A program made the translations under genes and the position numbers. Shown here in pieces: positions 1-14,979 of a DNA stretch of 64,000 bases. Under the pieces are notes generated by a model. The model did not search any database. It was not told where the DNA came from and worked only from the letters and a program-made list of their open reading frames with translations. The stretch lies in the NCBI GenBank assembly GCA_037951105.1, contig JBAMJV010003345.1, positions 186,001 through 250,000 on the forward strand, written 5' to 3'. Each line of letters begins with the position of its first letter. The stretch's first letter is position 1. The DNA comes from Echinarachnius parma (taxonomy: Eukaryota > Echinodermata > Echinoidea > Clypeasteroida > Echinarachniidae).

Positions 1-4
1 ATAG

Positions 5-171
5 GTTGCGACACCTGTCCCTGTGAGAGAAGGGCCTCAAAACACTCAGCTCCTAGACATGGAACATACATCTATGCATTCCACAGCAGGTCAAAGGTCA
101 TATTGCTTCTGGGCTAGCCCACTGCTGGATCACTTTGTCAACATGCTAGCCACTCTCATGGCTCCTGTCAG
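5..171 (+). CDS. EPG5: EPG5 exon 1 of window
   Basis: The frame reads ...[19 protein letters not shown] and ends at donor GTGAGC (172), phase 2. In this frame bases 2-4 are a stop, so the exon most likely starts at 5, just after the AG at 3-4. The upstream intron and earlier exons are outside the window. Confidence 0.85.
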
Positions 172-3100
172 GTGAGCTTTAAGAACTGATAATAATACTA
201 ATTATTGTCCATTTTTCTATAGCACTTTATTACAGTTAAGTCACAAAGCGTAAGAGCATTATTACTTTGGCTTTAGCCGAGCAGCCTTATTCAATTGCCC
301 ATTAACTACATCTGGGTTGAGAGCAGCAAGTGTGGATGAAGTGTCTTGCTGAAGAAAGCATGTGCTGCGGCTGGGAATCGAACCCACGACCTTCGTATTT
401 AAAGACGAAGGCCCAAGCCAATATACCAAAACACTCCCACTACTGATAATACGAAAGACCCCCCAAAAAAACTTTGATATTTGAAGCTTGAATAACTGAT
501 GGAACAAAAGACCCCAAGAAAACAAAGATACATGTATTTTAATCTTGAATAATTGTTGGCATGAAAGATCCCAAGTAAATAAAAATATTTGAATCTTGAA
601 TAAGTGATGGTACGAAAGACCATAAATAAGTATTTAAAGCTTGAATAACTGCTAACCGAGTACCTTGCTAAGATGACGGTGGCAGTCTCGCGAAATGGTT
701 GTTTTCATTTGTTTGTGTGTGTGTCAGTCGGTTTGTTTGTTTGTCTGTTTCTATGTAAGTTTGTTTTTATTGATCAATTATCCATTTTCACTTCTCCTTG
801 TCGGGTACCGTGAAGAGTACCTGGCTAAAATGCCAGTGACAGCAAGCTCATTTCTAGAAATTACATTTTCTTTTGTATTTGTTTGTAATATTTCATGTTC
901 ATTTTTGCTTGTTTTAATTGATAGATTTGTCCTTTCTCGTATTACCTATACCAGATACCGTGAGGAGTACCTGGCTAAGATGACAGTGACAGCAAACTCT
1001 TCTCAGACCTCGAGTGATAGCGCAATCAACTGGACCTTGGTCGATGAGGATCTAGATGCTGAAGACGTATGTTACAATGTTCAAATTTATTCAGAAACAT
1101 TCAACAATTTTGTTGCTACATTTGTTTAAAAGAGATCAAATGGTTCAAATATACACATCTGTGCAATCTTTTAAATTATTTTAGTAAATTTTTATATCTA
1201 ATTTGAGTAAATTTTATCAGTTTTCTTGATTTTCATTCATACAGATTATTTTTGCATAACTTTTTTTGTTTAATATGGTACAAAGAGTGAGGACAAAGGG
1301 AAAAGAAACAAATTTGTTGATGAGATTTTAATAATAGGTCTTTTAATCTGTTGTAACTCATATATTCTGCTTGTGTATTTCAGGAGGAGTCTTGTCATTC
1401 TCTGTTACTCAACGAGAGTGACTTGGTGGATCTGTTTGCCCAGTTTCCATTCAGGGAGATGTTCAGCCACGTACTCTTAGTTGATACCAGTGGTAAGTTG
1501 AGAGCATAATATTTATTTTGTCACAGGAAAAACTGTGGGTTACAATATTGAACTGTGTTTAATTTAATATAGATGTACATTTGTATTTTTGTCTGAAATA
1601 CATTCTGATTTGAACTTTGGTATTGTTTAAAATGTAGTTTTTTATCAGCTTTGCACATTCCAAGAGTCTCTTGTAGTAAGAATTAAGATTTTTGTTTTGT
1701 CACATCTTGAATTTGACCCATGTTGACATTTCTTATTGTTTAAATGTGTCTCTACAACACAATTCAATAAAGCATACATAATTCAATATATTGATAGTCT
1801 GAGGGTTGACGTGGTTGAGTCTAAGCCATGCTTATGATACTGTATTTTGTGTTCATTTAATACTTCTTTGAATTTTGTTGTTGTCTAATCCCTGTTTATT
1901 TTCTATTATTTTACAGCTGACAAGGCGTACAGTATAGAGCAGGTTGAGAGCCAGGACATGCTGAAGCTAGTAGCTTTCAGTTCCTCACTCATCGATATCT
2001 TCCACTCGGGACTACAGACATTCAACAGGTCTAGATATAGGCAGTTTGTCAAGAGAATCGGCAGACTTATCAGGTAAGCCCATAAAATGTTTCTATAGCA
2101 TGCATTTGAAGGCCCTGTCACGCGTAGGCTTCCAATAAGATTAGTAGACTCACTAAGTAACAAGACATGTTGGAGACATGTTAAAGCTTGTAGTTCTCAG
2201 TTCCATGCTCATTGGGTTCAAATGCATACATTTTAATAACAATCAGTATTATAAAACGGCTCCGGTAAATTCAGTAACGTGATTGGCTAATACCAATCAC
2301 GTGGGCATTGATTACTTTTCTCCAACTGCACCACCGTGCCGATACTGCGCAACCATCGTGCAGAAGGTGTGCAACCCCGTGACGTCACAATGCTTGTTTA
2401 CATAGTTCTACGAAGACAAACTCGCGAAAGTGAAGAAAAAAAAAGATGTAAAATGCTTCGTTTTTGTAAATTATCTGTTCTGTAGTAAATAAATCGTAGC
2501 AGTTTCGTAAATTATATGGTGTGTGGTTTGATATGGTTAAGTTTTGGAATGGAAATGCATAACATTCTTTGATAATTCTCAATTTTATGGGAAAATATTC
2601 GGCAATGTCCCATCAACTGCATTTGATCCAGTGCTGAGCTGCAAAGTCAAATTCAGTGAAGCGAATGCAGTAGTGATGATTAATTTGGTAAATTCCTAAT
2701 TAATTCACACTCTAGAGAGTAGATAGACTGGGTTACTAATTGTGGCAAGTCTGTTTTCAATAATCCAGCAAAATAAAACAATCCGTGGTTTTATAAAACA
2801 AATAATACTATGTCAGCCTTATTATCGTGCATCATGTAAATGCATCACACTCTCGGGCTATGTTAGCTGTGCGCATGCGCACTCGGATTACGCCTCGTGC
2901 GTAATGCACAGCTAACATAGCCCTCGCGTGCAATGCATTTACACAATGCACTCTAGACCGTGTATTATTTGTATAATATTGGTTATTACCAAGAAGCTTT
3001 GATGTAATAGATTTGTTGTTTTTGTCGAAGTCTCAAATCCTTGCATTTTTTTGCTTTTGAGTATGTTTTATTCCAAGAGTACAAATGGCTTTCCATAATT

Positions 3101-6100
3101 GTTAGGTCCAATTTAGAGTTAAGTTCAACTTAGAATCTTTGTGAAACATCACCCTGGTCTCTGCCGACATACAGTGCAATAAATACCCCCCTGGTCTGTG
3201 CAGACATACAGTGCAATACGTGGCTAACCACTACTTGCATTTGTTTTGCTTTCGAATATTTTTTATTCCAAGAGTACAATATGGCTCACCTTAATTCTAA
3301 TTAAGTCTAATTTAGAATTTAAGTTCAACTTAGTTAAAATTATTGTGATACACCCCATCTGCAGACATACAGTGCAATACGTGGCTAACCACTGGACCAA
3401 TTATCGGACCTGGAGGATGGACATCTGTGGCGATGCGGAAGACTCGGCCCTTCCCTCATCGGACCAACAGAGGGCGATAACGCTGCAGCAGATCCAGCTT
3501 GAAGTTGACGAGCTGTTCTTCAGGGCTGTGCAGTGCATCATGAGTTCTCCAAGGTAAGCTACAGCAAAAAAAAAGACATGTATACAAAATTTACTTTAAA
3601 TGAAAATGAGCCTAGACAATTCAATTTTTAGTATGAATGCTTTGATAACTGCCAATGATGAATTTTCTCAAAAAGTGACTGAAAATATATTCCCTAATTT
3701 GTATGTAAATATATTTTAAAAGAGAGGTAACACCAACAGAGTAGAAAATGGGTCTGGTTCTCTAAGCACAAGCTTTATGCCACTGCCATATAAAGTACCT
3801 GGAGACATTTTCTTATGGTTTTCCCCTCACATGATGTGGAGGTTTCTATGGTTCTGGCATCACTATGACAAAATATACAATGTCTTACACACTCTAGTTT
3901 AATTGATAAACATGTGTGGTGACTTCAGTAGAATTAATATATGGTGAATTTTATATTTTGTTGGCTATAAATAGACTTGGTACCTGGCAGTTCCTGGCTG
4001 ACATGCCCTACTCGTGCCTGTCCCCTCACATGATGTGGCGGTTGCTATGGTTCCTGCATCACTCTGACAAGGGGGAGATCTCTCAACCTGGCTCCATCAG
4101 TGTCAGTGCCAGAGCCAAGCTGAACGAGTACAAATGGGACCTCAAAGGTACTATACGCGTCTAAATTTGTCATGATGTTAACTAGAGCAGAGTCAAAATG
4201 TTGACTAAATATTTAAATGTTTTTTGTATACGTTTTAAAACATTTAAAGAAACAGAATAATTCAGCACCAATGTGAACTATTACTAAGCATAGAAATCTA
4301 GATGATGAAAGTGGGGAAAAGCACTAATCTGCTTTAAAAATGCCAGTGTAATACAAATGAAGTGTCTTTAGACGTTGGACGAGTACAAATGGGACCTCAA
4401 AGGTACTACTGATGTTAACTATTTCTAGGATAGAAATCTAGATGAAGAAAAGGTGGGAAAAGGCACTGATATGCTGGAAAAATGCTGCTGTATTAAAATT
4501 AAGAGTCATTTATAGACAGCCTAAGCTTTCGATCACTCAGAATCAAACAACAAACTGTTGCACATGCCCATGCCAGTAATCCTGAATCAGTTGAATTATA
4601 TCCCGTATTTCCATGAGAGTAAATGATTATACCTGTACAAAGGCCATATAACAAAGTCATAGTGATTTCAGGTAATGATATCAGTTTTGCATGCCTCATT
4701 TCCTTTCAGATATAACGAAGAAGGAGAAGTTTGGCAACAAGCTGCTGAACATGCCGATGTCAGAGGTCATCTATCTCCTGACCACGTTTGCCAACATGGC
4801 CAGCGCCAGGACCAACAAGGAAGCAGACTTTGTGGAGTTCATCACCACTGAGGTCTATGAGGTATGTTTAAAGTTAAGTTAAATTCCTTCCCGTACCAAT
4901 TTGGCACATAAGGCAGCGCCTATCTCCAATTCGTTAGCCCTAGGCCACACGTCTACTATCTCCTGACCACGTTTGCCAACGTGGCATGTTCTATTGCATG
5001 TTCTCATTATAATAATGAATTTACAGATTGTATGTAGTTTCTTGAGATTTAGTTTAGCATCACAAGTTAGGAAATGCTTTGTTTTTTTCTTGTCTTTATC
5101 CATCCAGCTTGCCTACCTGAACAAGTACACAAGAGACTCGTGTTCCAAGGTTGGCAGAGAACTGTTGGCACTTGGCAGGCATCGCTCTATCACATCCTTT
5201 CAGTCTCACTTGTATCAATAAATAAACTTGAATTTATGGTTAATTTATTGCATGTTCTCATTATAATGATTCCTTTACATAGATTCTTGAGATTTAGCTT
5301 CACAAAAAAGAGAAAATAAGTTATGAAATGTTTTGCTTTTTTCTTGTCTTTATCCGTCCAGCTTGCATACCTGAACAAGTACACGAGAGACTCGTGTTCC
5401 AAGGTTGGCCGAGAACTGTTGGCAGGCATCGCCCTGACCCATCCCTTCATCCTGACCAACATCCTGGACCTCATCCAGTCTTCCATGGACATCATTGGAT
5501 CTGTGAGAATACATTCCTTTTACATTTAACACTATCTAGTTTGGGTTTAAAGACACTAGTTGATTCATTAGGCTCAATAAGAAAGCATTTGTTAATTTTT
5601 GTTGGTATCAATTTACTGACTGTTAGTGTTTTTTGCACTAAATTAATTGTGCATAGCTGCAGTGACTGCAGCGACTGCAGCTATGTAATCCATTAACTTT
5701 TGTCATTTCAACCAAAAGCACTTGGAGCTATCACATTTCTCTTGTACCTTATTGTTTGGCTTATGGTAACAGAAGAATTAAAATTAACATGTAATTGTTT
5801 TATTTTGTCTCATTTTAGATGAGTCTGTACCTGTGTGCAGAGCTCCCTCTGCACCTATGGCTGCCTGCTCTCTCTGACATGCTGGTCATCAGGAAGTGGC
5901 TCCTAGACCACCCTTCTGACTCCATCCAGAACCAGCTAGCCAGACTCATCCTGTCCAAACTCAACTGGGGCTTCAATGAACAGGTGTGTAGTTACGTATC
6001 ACATGGATGTCACATGCATTTCACATGTGCAACCATGTCTGTCACATGTGTGCTGCAAGTGTGTCACATGTTTGCCTTATGTATAACATACATTGGCTAG

Positions 6101-9100
6101 CCAGACTCATCCTGTCCAAACTCAACTGGGGCTTCAATGAACAGGTATGTAGTTGTGTACGAATAGGTATGTAGTTGTATCACATGGATGTCACATGCAT
6201 TTCAAATGTGATTCTAATGTCTGCCACATGTGTGTTGCATGTATTTCGAATAGCTCTTACATGTGTGCTGCATGTGTGAGACATGATTGTTATATGTAGT
6301 GCATATGTGTCAGAATCGGCTAGCCAGGCTCATCCTATCCAAACTCAACTGGGGCTTCAATGAACAGGTATGTACAGTAGTTGTACCACATAGATGTCAC
6401 ATGCATTTCACATGTGCTTCCATTGTCTGTCACATGTTTGTAGCATTCAGTGGACACGTGTAGCTGTCTCACGAAATATAGCTGGAACTGCATGTTTCAA
6501 TTAACTGATTATAACGTAATATTGTACCAAGCTACGCATTCAGATATCCTTAGTTATGATAAGGATTCTCGATTTGTCCCTTTCTAGGAGGATGAGTTGG
6601 TTCTAGACCTTGGTCTCCATCGCAGGGTGGCCATCTTGGTGATGGAGTCCTTCAGTAAACACACCAGTGAGAGGCAGCAGGGAGCATTCATCACTTCCAC
6701 ACTCTCAGTAAGTTGCTTTTTCTACAACCTCCCCTTTCTGGTTTTTATCAAGTCTCAGTAAGTTGTTTTTCTACATCATCTCCTTTCTAGCTGGTATTTA
6801 TTAAGTCTTTGATAAATTTAAACCCTCTTCTCAGATTTGTGTTGAGTGTATTATATTTTCCATATCATCCTGTATGATGATTCGCAAGATAATTGTGCGG
6901 GTTTGAACTGTACCTGATGGCCAAGGGTAATAATGCGCCTCTGTATAGGGCACCTAGATGGCACTTTATAAATGCTATATATATATTATTATTATTTAAT
7001 GTATGATTATTTGATGTTTGTTTTACATGTTGGTTCTTATTTTGAACAGCTAATCCAAGATTGAAAATACAAGAGAGTTGTTGCATGCAAATGTCTATTC
7101 ATTGTCTATTTTGCTTGCTACAGTGGGGCATATCCGTTGTATATGGTGATGTCATCAACCTGGATGCCTGGTGCTGGGACCTTCTCAACAAGCTCCGCCT
7201 CCACAAGCAGGACCAGCCAACCCCCGTCCTCCACGCCGTTCCCATGGATACCTCCCGTGGCAACCAGATGCAGGGGTATGCCTCCAAGGCCTTCGAGGCA
7301 GCTGCAGGCCCCGGGGGAGCGGGAGGAGTTGGTCCGACGGAGGGAGGATTGTCGTCATCGGCAGGTGCTGGGAGAGAATTTGAACCCCTGGATTTGACCT
7401 CTGACCCCAGTATGTACCCGGTCAACAAAGCTCTGGATAACAAGATACCTTTGGCTTGTCACATCGCTGTGGCTATGACCAGGGCTGGACACATGTAAGT
7501 TTTATTTCATTGTGTATCTCACCAATAAACAGGTTCTCTTGTATGTAAATATGCATGCATTTGTAAGGGTCAGGAGAAAATTTGAACCCCTGGATTTGAC
7601 CTCTGACCCTAGTATGTACCTGGTCAACAAAGCTCTGGATAACAAGATACCTTTGGCTTGTTATATCGCTGTGGCTATGACCAGAGCTGGACACACCCTT
7701 ACTTGTAATTGTATCCAAACAACTGGCATTTCTAACAAAAATTTGATTAAATTCAAATATAAAGGAAACAGATTCGAAATATTTTATATGAATGAAAATG
7801 AGCAGAAATTTGATTGAAATGATTTGACCCAGATTATTGCAAATTCAGTCTTATTTGACTACTGTTATACTGTCTTTTGTATCTCTATTTTCTGTATTTT
7901 TTAGTGTTGAGGATTTCCTCACCAAGGGGCTGGAATATCTTCAGAATCTGGTCACCTCCGGGTGCCACCGGATGTGCATCCCCCTCATTGGGAAAATAGT
8001 CCCAACCTTCATCAAGTCAGGCCAACAGGAGTACCTACTCACCAATGTCAAGTAAGGAATCCTACATTTCTCTGTAGGGGTATATTGCTAGGATGGGCAG
8101 GAAACTACATTTTGTATATTGTTATATTTAAGTATTGTTGCTCACTTTCTAGACACTGCATATCCATTGTTTTAACTCTTAAAGTGCCAGGGATTGCAAT
8201 GCTCTATGGCATTTGTGTGTATTGTAACTTGCAAAAATGCGAGCTTGGCACTCAATGAGTTAAGGGGTCATGGTGGAGAGAAACTACCGAGGCTATTAAT
8301 TTTTGTTTTACGTCTAAAATTAATACAAAATTTAAAATGAAGTTCACTTCATACTATTCTGTATAAAGGTTCATAATATAACTTACCTTGCTGTTATTCA
8401 GTAAATACTTTAATCTTTCAGTACATATTAGTTTTAAAATCTAAACAGCCATATTGTAACAAATGTGTAAGTCGTCTCTGATCAGACAAATTTTTACATT
8501 AATCTATTGACTGATGACCTTTTTTTCCATCCATGATACAGGTTCATTTCCCTGATCGAGGTGATCCTGAATGGTGACCGCCAGTACTCCAGAATCCTAC
8601 AGAAACTGTCTGTGTCTTTCCAAACCGAGTGCACTGCTCTCTTCTCAAGCATGATTGCGGTAAGTCAAGTACTGTAAACGTGTAATATTCGCAGTGCTTT
8701 AGTTTTCAGGGATTTCACGCTGAAGTCGGCGTCCGAGAACATTAAATACCGCAAATATGCAATTTTATTCATTTTCATTTACTTATTGATATCATTTTGA
8801 TGAGGGTCTTACGATCGGCCGCGAAATTAAAAACCCGCAAATGTGTTTTGCGTCGCTCAGCGCGAAATATTAATCGCGCGAAAATAACAATGTTTACAGT
8901 ATGTGTTGTCACATCAACAGTTGTATTGTTTGTATAATCTCTCCATACAGAGTGTCCCAGATAAAACAAAACCTGATTTCATGGCAGACATTTTCTGTCA
9001 TAATGAATAATTCTTTGATGAGATATACATGAATGAAAAGCTATGTTTCTCTTCTTTCATTTGATGTACAACTTATGGCACATAATTCACGCATGACTAA

Positions 9101-12100
9101 TTAGAACAATGGAAATTGGAGTTACCAAAATTCCATTTGCACGCAGAAATTGCAGGTTTGGGTGAGTTTTTAGGGTAGTAAACGTACTTATTTTGAAAAG
9201 GTACAAACACCGCATAAAAATTCATATTTGTATCTTTTATATGACACCTCACGATTAAAAAATAAATGATTTATGCCGGAGACGAGTACAATGAAAACAT
9301 GCTTGATTTCAGCCCAAATGAGTAACTTTCCTGATCTAGCATGTTTCCCATGTTTTCCCTGATCCCCATGTTTGTGTAAGTTCACTCATGCATCAAGTCC
9401 ATTGTCAGCTGCTAAGTCAGGAAAGCTGAGCGACTTCTTACTCAACTATCTACTCATTAGGGCAAATCAGTCATGTTTTCATTGTACTTGTTCTCTGGCA
9501 TACATCGTTTATTTTTTGTGCATGAGGTGTCATATAAAAGATACAAATATGAATTTGTATGCAGTCTTTGTCCTTTTTCAAAATAAGTACGTTTACTACC
9601 CTAAAAACTCACCCAAACCTGCAATTTCTGCGTGCAAATGGAATTTTGGTAACACCAATTTCTATTGTTTAATTCAGTCATACGTGAATTATGTGCCATA
9701 AGTTGTACATCAAATGAAAGAAGAGAAACAGAGCTTTTCATTCATTCACCGATGCCTTGTTAGTGAAATTAGATCCAATTAGATAGGATAATATTAGATT
9801 TATTGGATTTTGCTTCATTATTAATTATCTATATCCAAACCCTGCTTCATTCTTCCAAGGCCCCCAGCTCCACACCATGTTCCTCTGACACTCTGTTTTG
9901 TGAAGTTGGTTTAGATTATAAAATGGGATCCTTTTGGAATGATTATATTTTGTTTGATTTTCCAGACCTTGCTTCAGGCTTCCAAGGCCCCCAGCTCCCC
10001 ACCGGGTTCCACAGAGGCTCTGTTTGAGTTCTGGATGGTGGTGCTGACATCGTGCAAGAGCTGGCACACCAACTACAACGTCTGTCAGGTGCTGGACGCA
10101 ACGTTGAAAGCTGCCCTCGTCTGTCACAAAGCAAGCAGTGTGTTCACTCAGGAGGTCTTCAGTACGCACTTCAAGGTAAGACACACACAGGCACAGAAGC
10201 ACACATACAAACAGACATAGACACACATACAGACACATACATACACACATACACAATTCTTGCACACTCATACACATTGTTATGTACTCCATTTAATCTT
10301 ATGAGCAAATTTTAAGGTATGGAACCAACTTTGAGCATAGATCCTGTAACCGATTCAGGACTGATCTTTTAATTACTCAGGCTGGGATCTATGGAGAATG
10401 CTTGTTAGACAATAGTCAAGAGTCAAATTCCCATAGAACCAAAACCCATAGGAAACCCAGAGAAACCCATAGGCCTATTGGTTTCTATGGATTCCTATGG
10501 GTTTCAATAGGGAAAGTGGAACATGGGTTTCTATGGGTTTCCTATGGGTTTTGATTCTATGGGAATTTCGACCTGAGAAATGTCTATGGGTCCCATTGAA
10601 ACCCATAGAAACCCATAGGAAACCCATAGGATTGTCCTGTAGGTTTCTATGGGAATTTCGACTTGGGGATGTGAGATGTGAGATGTGAGAGTTCACCCCA
10701 CTTTACTAGATTTGGGACTAAAGGTACTCTATAAACATAATACTACATACCCTGTTTCAAGCACTTTGGAATTTGTATCAATTTGAATTGTGCTTGCGCC
10801 AAGGAATGTTTAATCTCAATGCCAAAATAGAACATTATCCTGATATAAATGTAGCTTATATGTCATATTTGTTTCTTTCTGAACAGTCAAGTCTTGCCAT
10901 GAATACAGGAGAGGTACTAAAAATATCTTTAGAAATAGCAACATTTTGCACATTTACACTGGCTTTCTTGGTGCATGAATCGCATTTGAAATGTGTCACT
11001 TTTATGATTTTAGTTTATGTGGAGTTTATTTATTGCTGTACTTGCTAACATGTTGCATATTGTGAAAACGTATTTGGGATTTAATTTCAAGAGAAGTGCA
11101 TATCCATATTTTTTCTAGCAGTATTTGTTTATCTATTATTTGAAATAAATAGAACTGCATTCCTTATTTGTTATTGTAAGTTTTGTTTCATACACTACAT
11201 ACCTTACAGTGCCAGAGTTTTTGCATGCGTAGTATCATTAGTTTGGTGTCACCCCCCCCCCCCCCCCCCCCCCTCCTCCCAAGATATGTGTGGTGTTTGT
11301 TTGATATTTTTGTGATGACTTGCTACTTTGTTGTTCCCCCATAATAGTAAGTTGCATGTACTTCTGAAATAAGCCTATAGATACATAATTGAGCACCTAA
11401 AAATGCAAGTGTAGAATAAGCAAAATTACTAGAAATTAGATATTACGTGTCTGAAGAGTTTTTTCTGTTTAGAATAACACAAATTAAATAGATATCAATT
11501 GTCTACCTGCTATTAATAGCTATTATTTAGATAATATGATTTGTGGTTTATTATAAAAAATTTAAACCCTAAAGTAGGATAGGGGGTGTCTAATTATATT
11601 TGCAGTGGTCCTGTTTCTTGCAGCAAGTATAATAATTTGGTGATGACATATTAGAAAGAAACAAAAGCAAAAATGAAAAGCACCAAGAGATATCACTAAT
11701 AATGCACAGCAAAAGTACAGGAGTCAAATTCTTTGGTTTGAAGTTTGAAGTCTTATTTAATTTCTGTCGACCCCTTTCGGAGTATGAGAAACAAATTATG
11801 CAACATGAGTATACAAACTACAAAATACAATGGAATAAGGCAAAATACATAAAATGTGCCAAATGACATGAAGTGACATGAAAATAATCAAGTAACGAGA
11901 AATATAACATATTTACTCCTGCTTCCCTGCAATGGCTTCTTTCCTACGTTATTTTAAAGGCTTTTCTTTGTTCTATTTGCTCCTGCCTCCATTAGAAGAA
12001 GGTCTCTGGATCCAGGGCTCCAGGTCTCCTGGCCTCTGTGATGTCCCTGGTCTCCAACTCCAGCTCCCTCCCCTCCATGCCTGAACACTATAAGAAGGCC

Positions 12101-14926
12101 TTCCCCTGGCTGGCGTACTCCCTCATGTCAGCCGAGACTCGGTTCCTGCAGGAGACTGGTGTTCTCCAGGTCATCTCACAGGAGCTCCATGCCAACTCCT
12201 CCTTCACCATCGACCAAGCTGTCAAGGTAGGCAAATATTCACTTTTTCATGGCAGCTGAGACTTGGCTGGCTCCTGCAGGAGGCTTGTTTCCTCCAAGTC
12301 ATTTTATTGGAGCTCTTTGTCAATTCCTCCTTCACTATCGACCAAGCTGTCACGGTATGCATATGTTCACTTTAATCTAAGGATATAATTATTGATAACC
12401 TTTAAGGCAAACAATATTCTATTCGTAACTTAATCACGAATGGCAACTAAAGACTTGGACCCTGCAGGAGACTGGCATTCTCCAGGACATCTCACAGGAG
12501 CTCCATGACAACCCCTCCTTCACCATCGACCAAGCTGACAAAATGAACAATTTATAAATAGTCTGTTTATATTCCATGAATGTTTATACTTCAAAGTAAC
12601 TTCTTGATGTGACCATTTCAAAGCCATTCAGAGACTCTTAGGCCGGGACCATTGACCCTAGTGAGCTGAACCAGATATCTCAATGGTCTGCAGGATTTTA
12701 CTTTAAACCTGACAAGCCCTGCCTTTTCTCAACTGCAATTCTCAACTTCATTAACTTTCGTTAAATTTCATTCTCTTCCAGAAGGCAAGCCAGCGACTTA
12801 AGGATAATCTTCTGGTTAATGTGAACCAACTCCCCATCTACCGGTGGGCTCAGCTAGCTCTGGATACGGACATCTCACACCCACTCCTTCCTGTTATCTG
12901 GCAGATGTTCTTCTCTCTGTACCTGGAGCGCATGAGAGCACAAGAAGGGTAGGTCATTAAACACTAACCAATCAATCAAAGCACTGTAAGCAAGCGATAT
13001 AACTCATATAATGATCCCCGTGATGGCACATCTATCAGTGGGCTCTGCTAGCTCTAGATACAGACATCAATCGCCCACTGCTTCCCGTCACAAGTTAGAT
13101 GTATTTCTCTCTGTACCTGGAGCGCATGAGAGCACAAGAAGGGTAGGACATTCATCTCTTTTATTGACAAGTTTATAAAAGCACTTTAAGCGAGTGATTT
13201 AACTCACATAAAGCTCCCAATAATGACCCATTTATTGGTGGGCCCAGCTAGCTCTAGATACGGACATCTCACACCCGCTCCTTCCTGTCATCTGGCAAAT
13301 GTTCTTCTCTCTGTACCTGGAGCGCATGAGAGCACAAGAAGGGTAGGTTATTAAAGCAAGCGATATAACTCATATAAAGCTCCCAATGATGACCCATCTA
13401 TCAGTGGGCCCTGCTAGCTCTAGATACGGACATCTCTCACCCACTCCTTTCATTTAACTCTTTCATCGTCAATCTGTATAAGAATTGAAAGTGATATTAT
13501 TTTTTGAAACAAAATTTATCATAAATGTTCTCATTGGAGAAACCCTAACCTGCTTCAGGATTCTATGAGTAAAATGAATACATCAAGATACAAAAGGACC
13601 ACTACATTTCCAAATAGGATTTGGTGTTATGGATAAAATAAAATGTACTATTTTCCTTTAATCGATTTGGATTTGGTACAACACAGCATACATACATGTA
13701 TTCTTGGAAAACATTATTGGACCAAGCACTTTTTGCTAAATTGTTTAGATTGTTTACACTATTTTGTCACTTTCATGATATTTTAAAGAAACATTTTCTA
13801 TTCTATTTTCTATTTTCTTCAGGACCTTGGAGCGTTTCAGCCTTGGCTACCGCTACTTCATGGCTGACGTCCCTTTCCTGAAGCAACTCAAGCAGAAGCT
13901 GCTCCGCTGCGCAGACTTCCACCACCAGGCCAGTCAGGGACACTTCCCACAAGGCCACAGACCCAGGAGGAAGTCTACACTGACCTCTGGGGCTCAGGGG
14001 TCAACTGCAGAGGGCGGTGTTGATGGGGCAGAGGATGAGAGGCAGGGCAGCGAGTGGGAGGACTTTGATGTCCAGGTGGACAAGGAGTTTCAAACTAATG
14101 TCCTCAAGTAAGTATTGGAGGCACTTTGTATTTAAGTTTTTAATACAAAATTATGATTTAGAAAGAAATAACCACAGAGAAAGAGGAACCCTTGCTGCTT
14201 GATGCAAGACTTTACATGATTATCCATCATTACCCATGCAATATGACACAGACAGGCACTTTATGCATTTGTATGTTTGATAATTTGGGGGTGGTAGTGC
14301 TGCTGGTTGTTTTAGTTTGTTTTTTGTATAATGTTCCTGTTTTTTATTTATTTTCTGTGCTTTCTAAAGGTTGTATCAGATGTACCTATCGTGGCTTGAG
14401 GAACCCTTGTTGCATGATGCCAGTCTCTACCTGCCTTCACTGCCTGTACAGTATGACAGAGACAAGCTGGGCAGAATATTCGGTGGCGATATGGTAGGTG
14501 ACTTTGGTCTTTGTGATCTACTACTTATGATTGTAACATGAATTCTTCTACACCATTTGAAATTGTCTTTAATAATAATTATGCATTTATATAGCACATT
14601 TTCCATCTTTAGATATTCAAAAGCGCTGTAATTGGGTTAATAGCAACAATGAATTATCTTTAAAAGTACTGGGTCTGTTTTGTTTCCCCAGGATCCCTGG
14701 ATGGAGTATGTGGACTGGGATGAGGTCAGCTATGGAGTGGACAGACTGGTCACTCGCTGGCTGAATGTGACCAGACCACCAGGCTACAAAACCACCGCTT
14801 CTTCCTCAAGAGGCCAGGAAATTGGAGGTAAACATTGTGATGATGATGGTGTTGATTTGGTTTTGGTGGTGGTGGTGGTGGTGGTGGTGGTTATGATGAT
14901 GATGATGATAATGATGATGGTGATGG

Positions 14927-14979
<53 letters not shown>

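Noticed and set aside
371-443. tRNA gene on the minus strand
   Set aside because: The B box is good, but the acceptor stem and D arm do not pair properly and a SINE body follows directly; called as SINE.
10773-11048. 91-codon frame in EPG5 intron 14
   Set aside because: No resemblance to EPG5 or any family; no splice sites fitting the phase.
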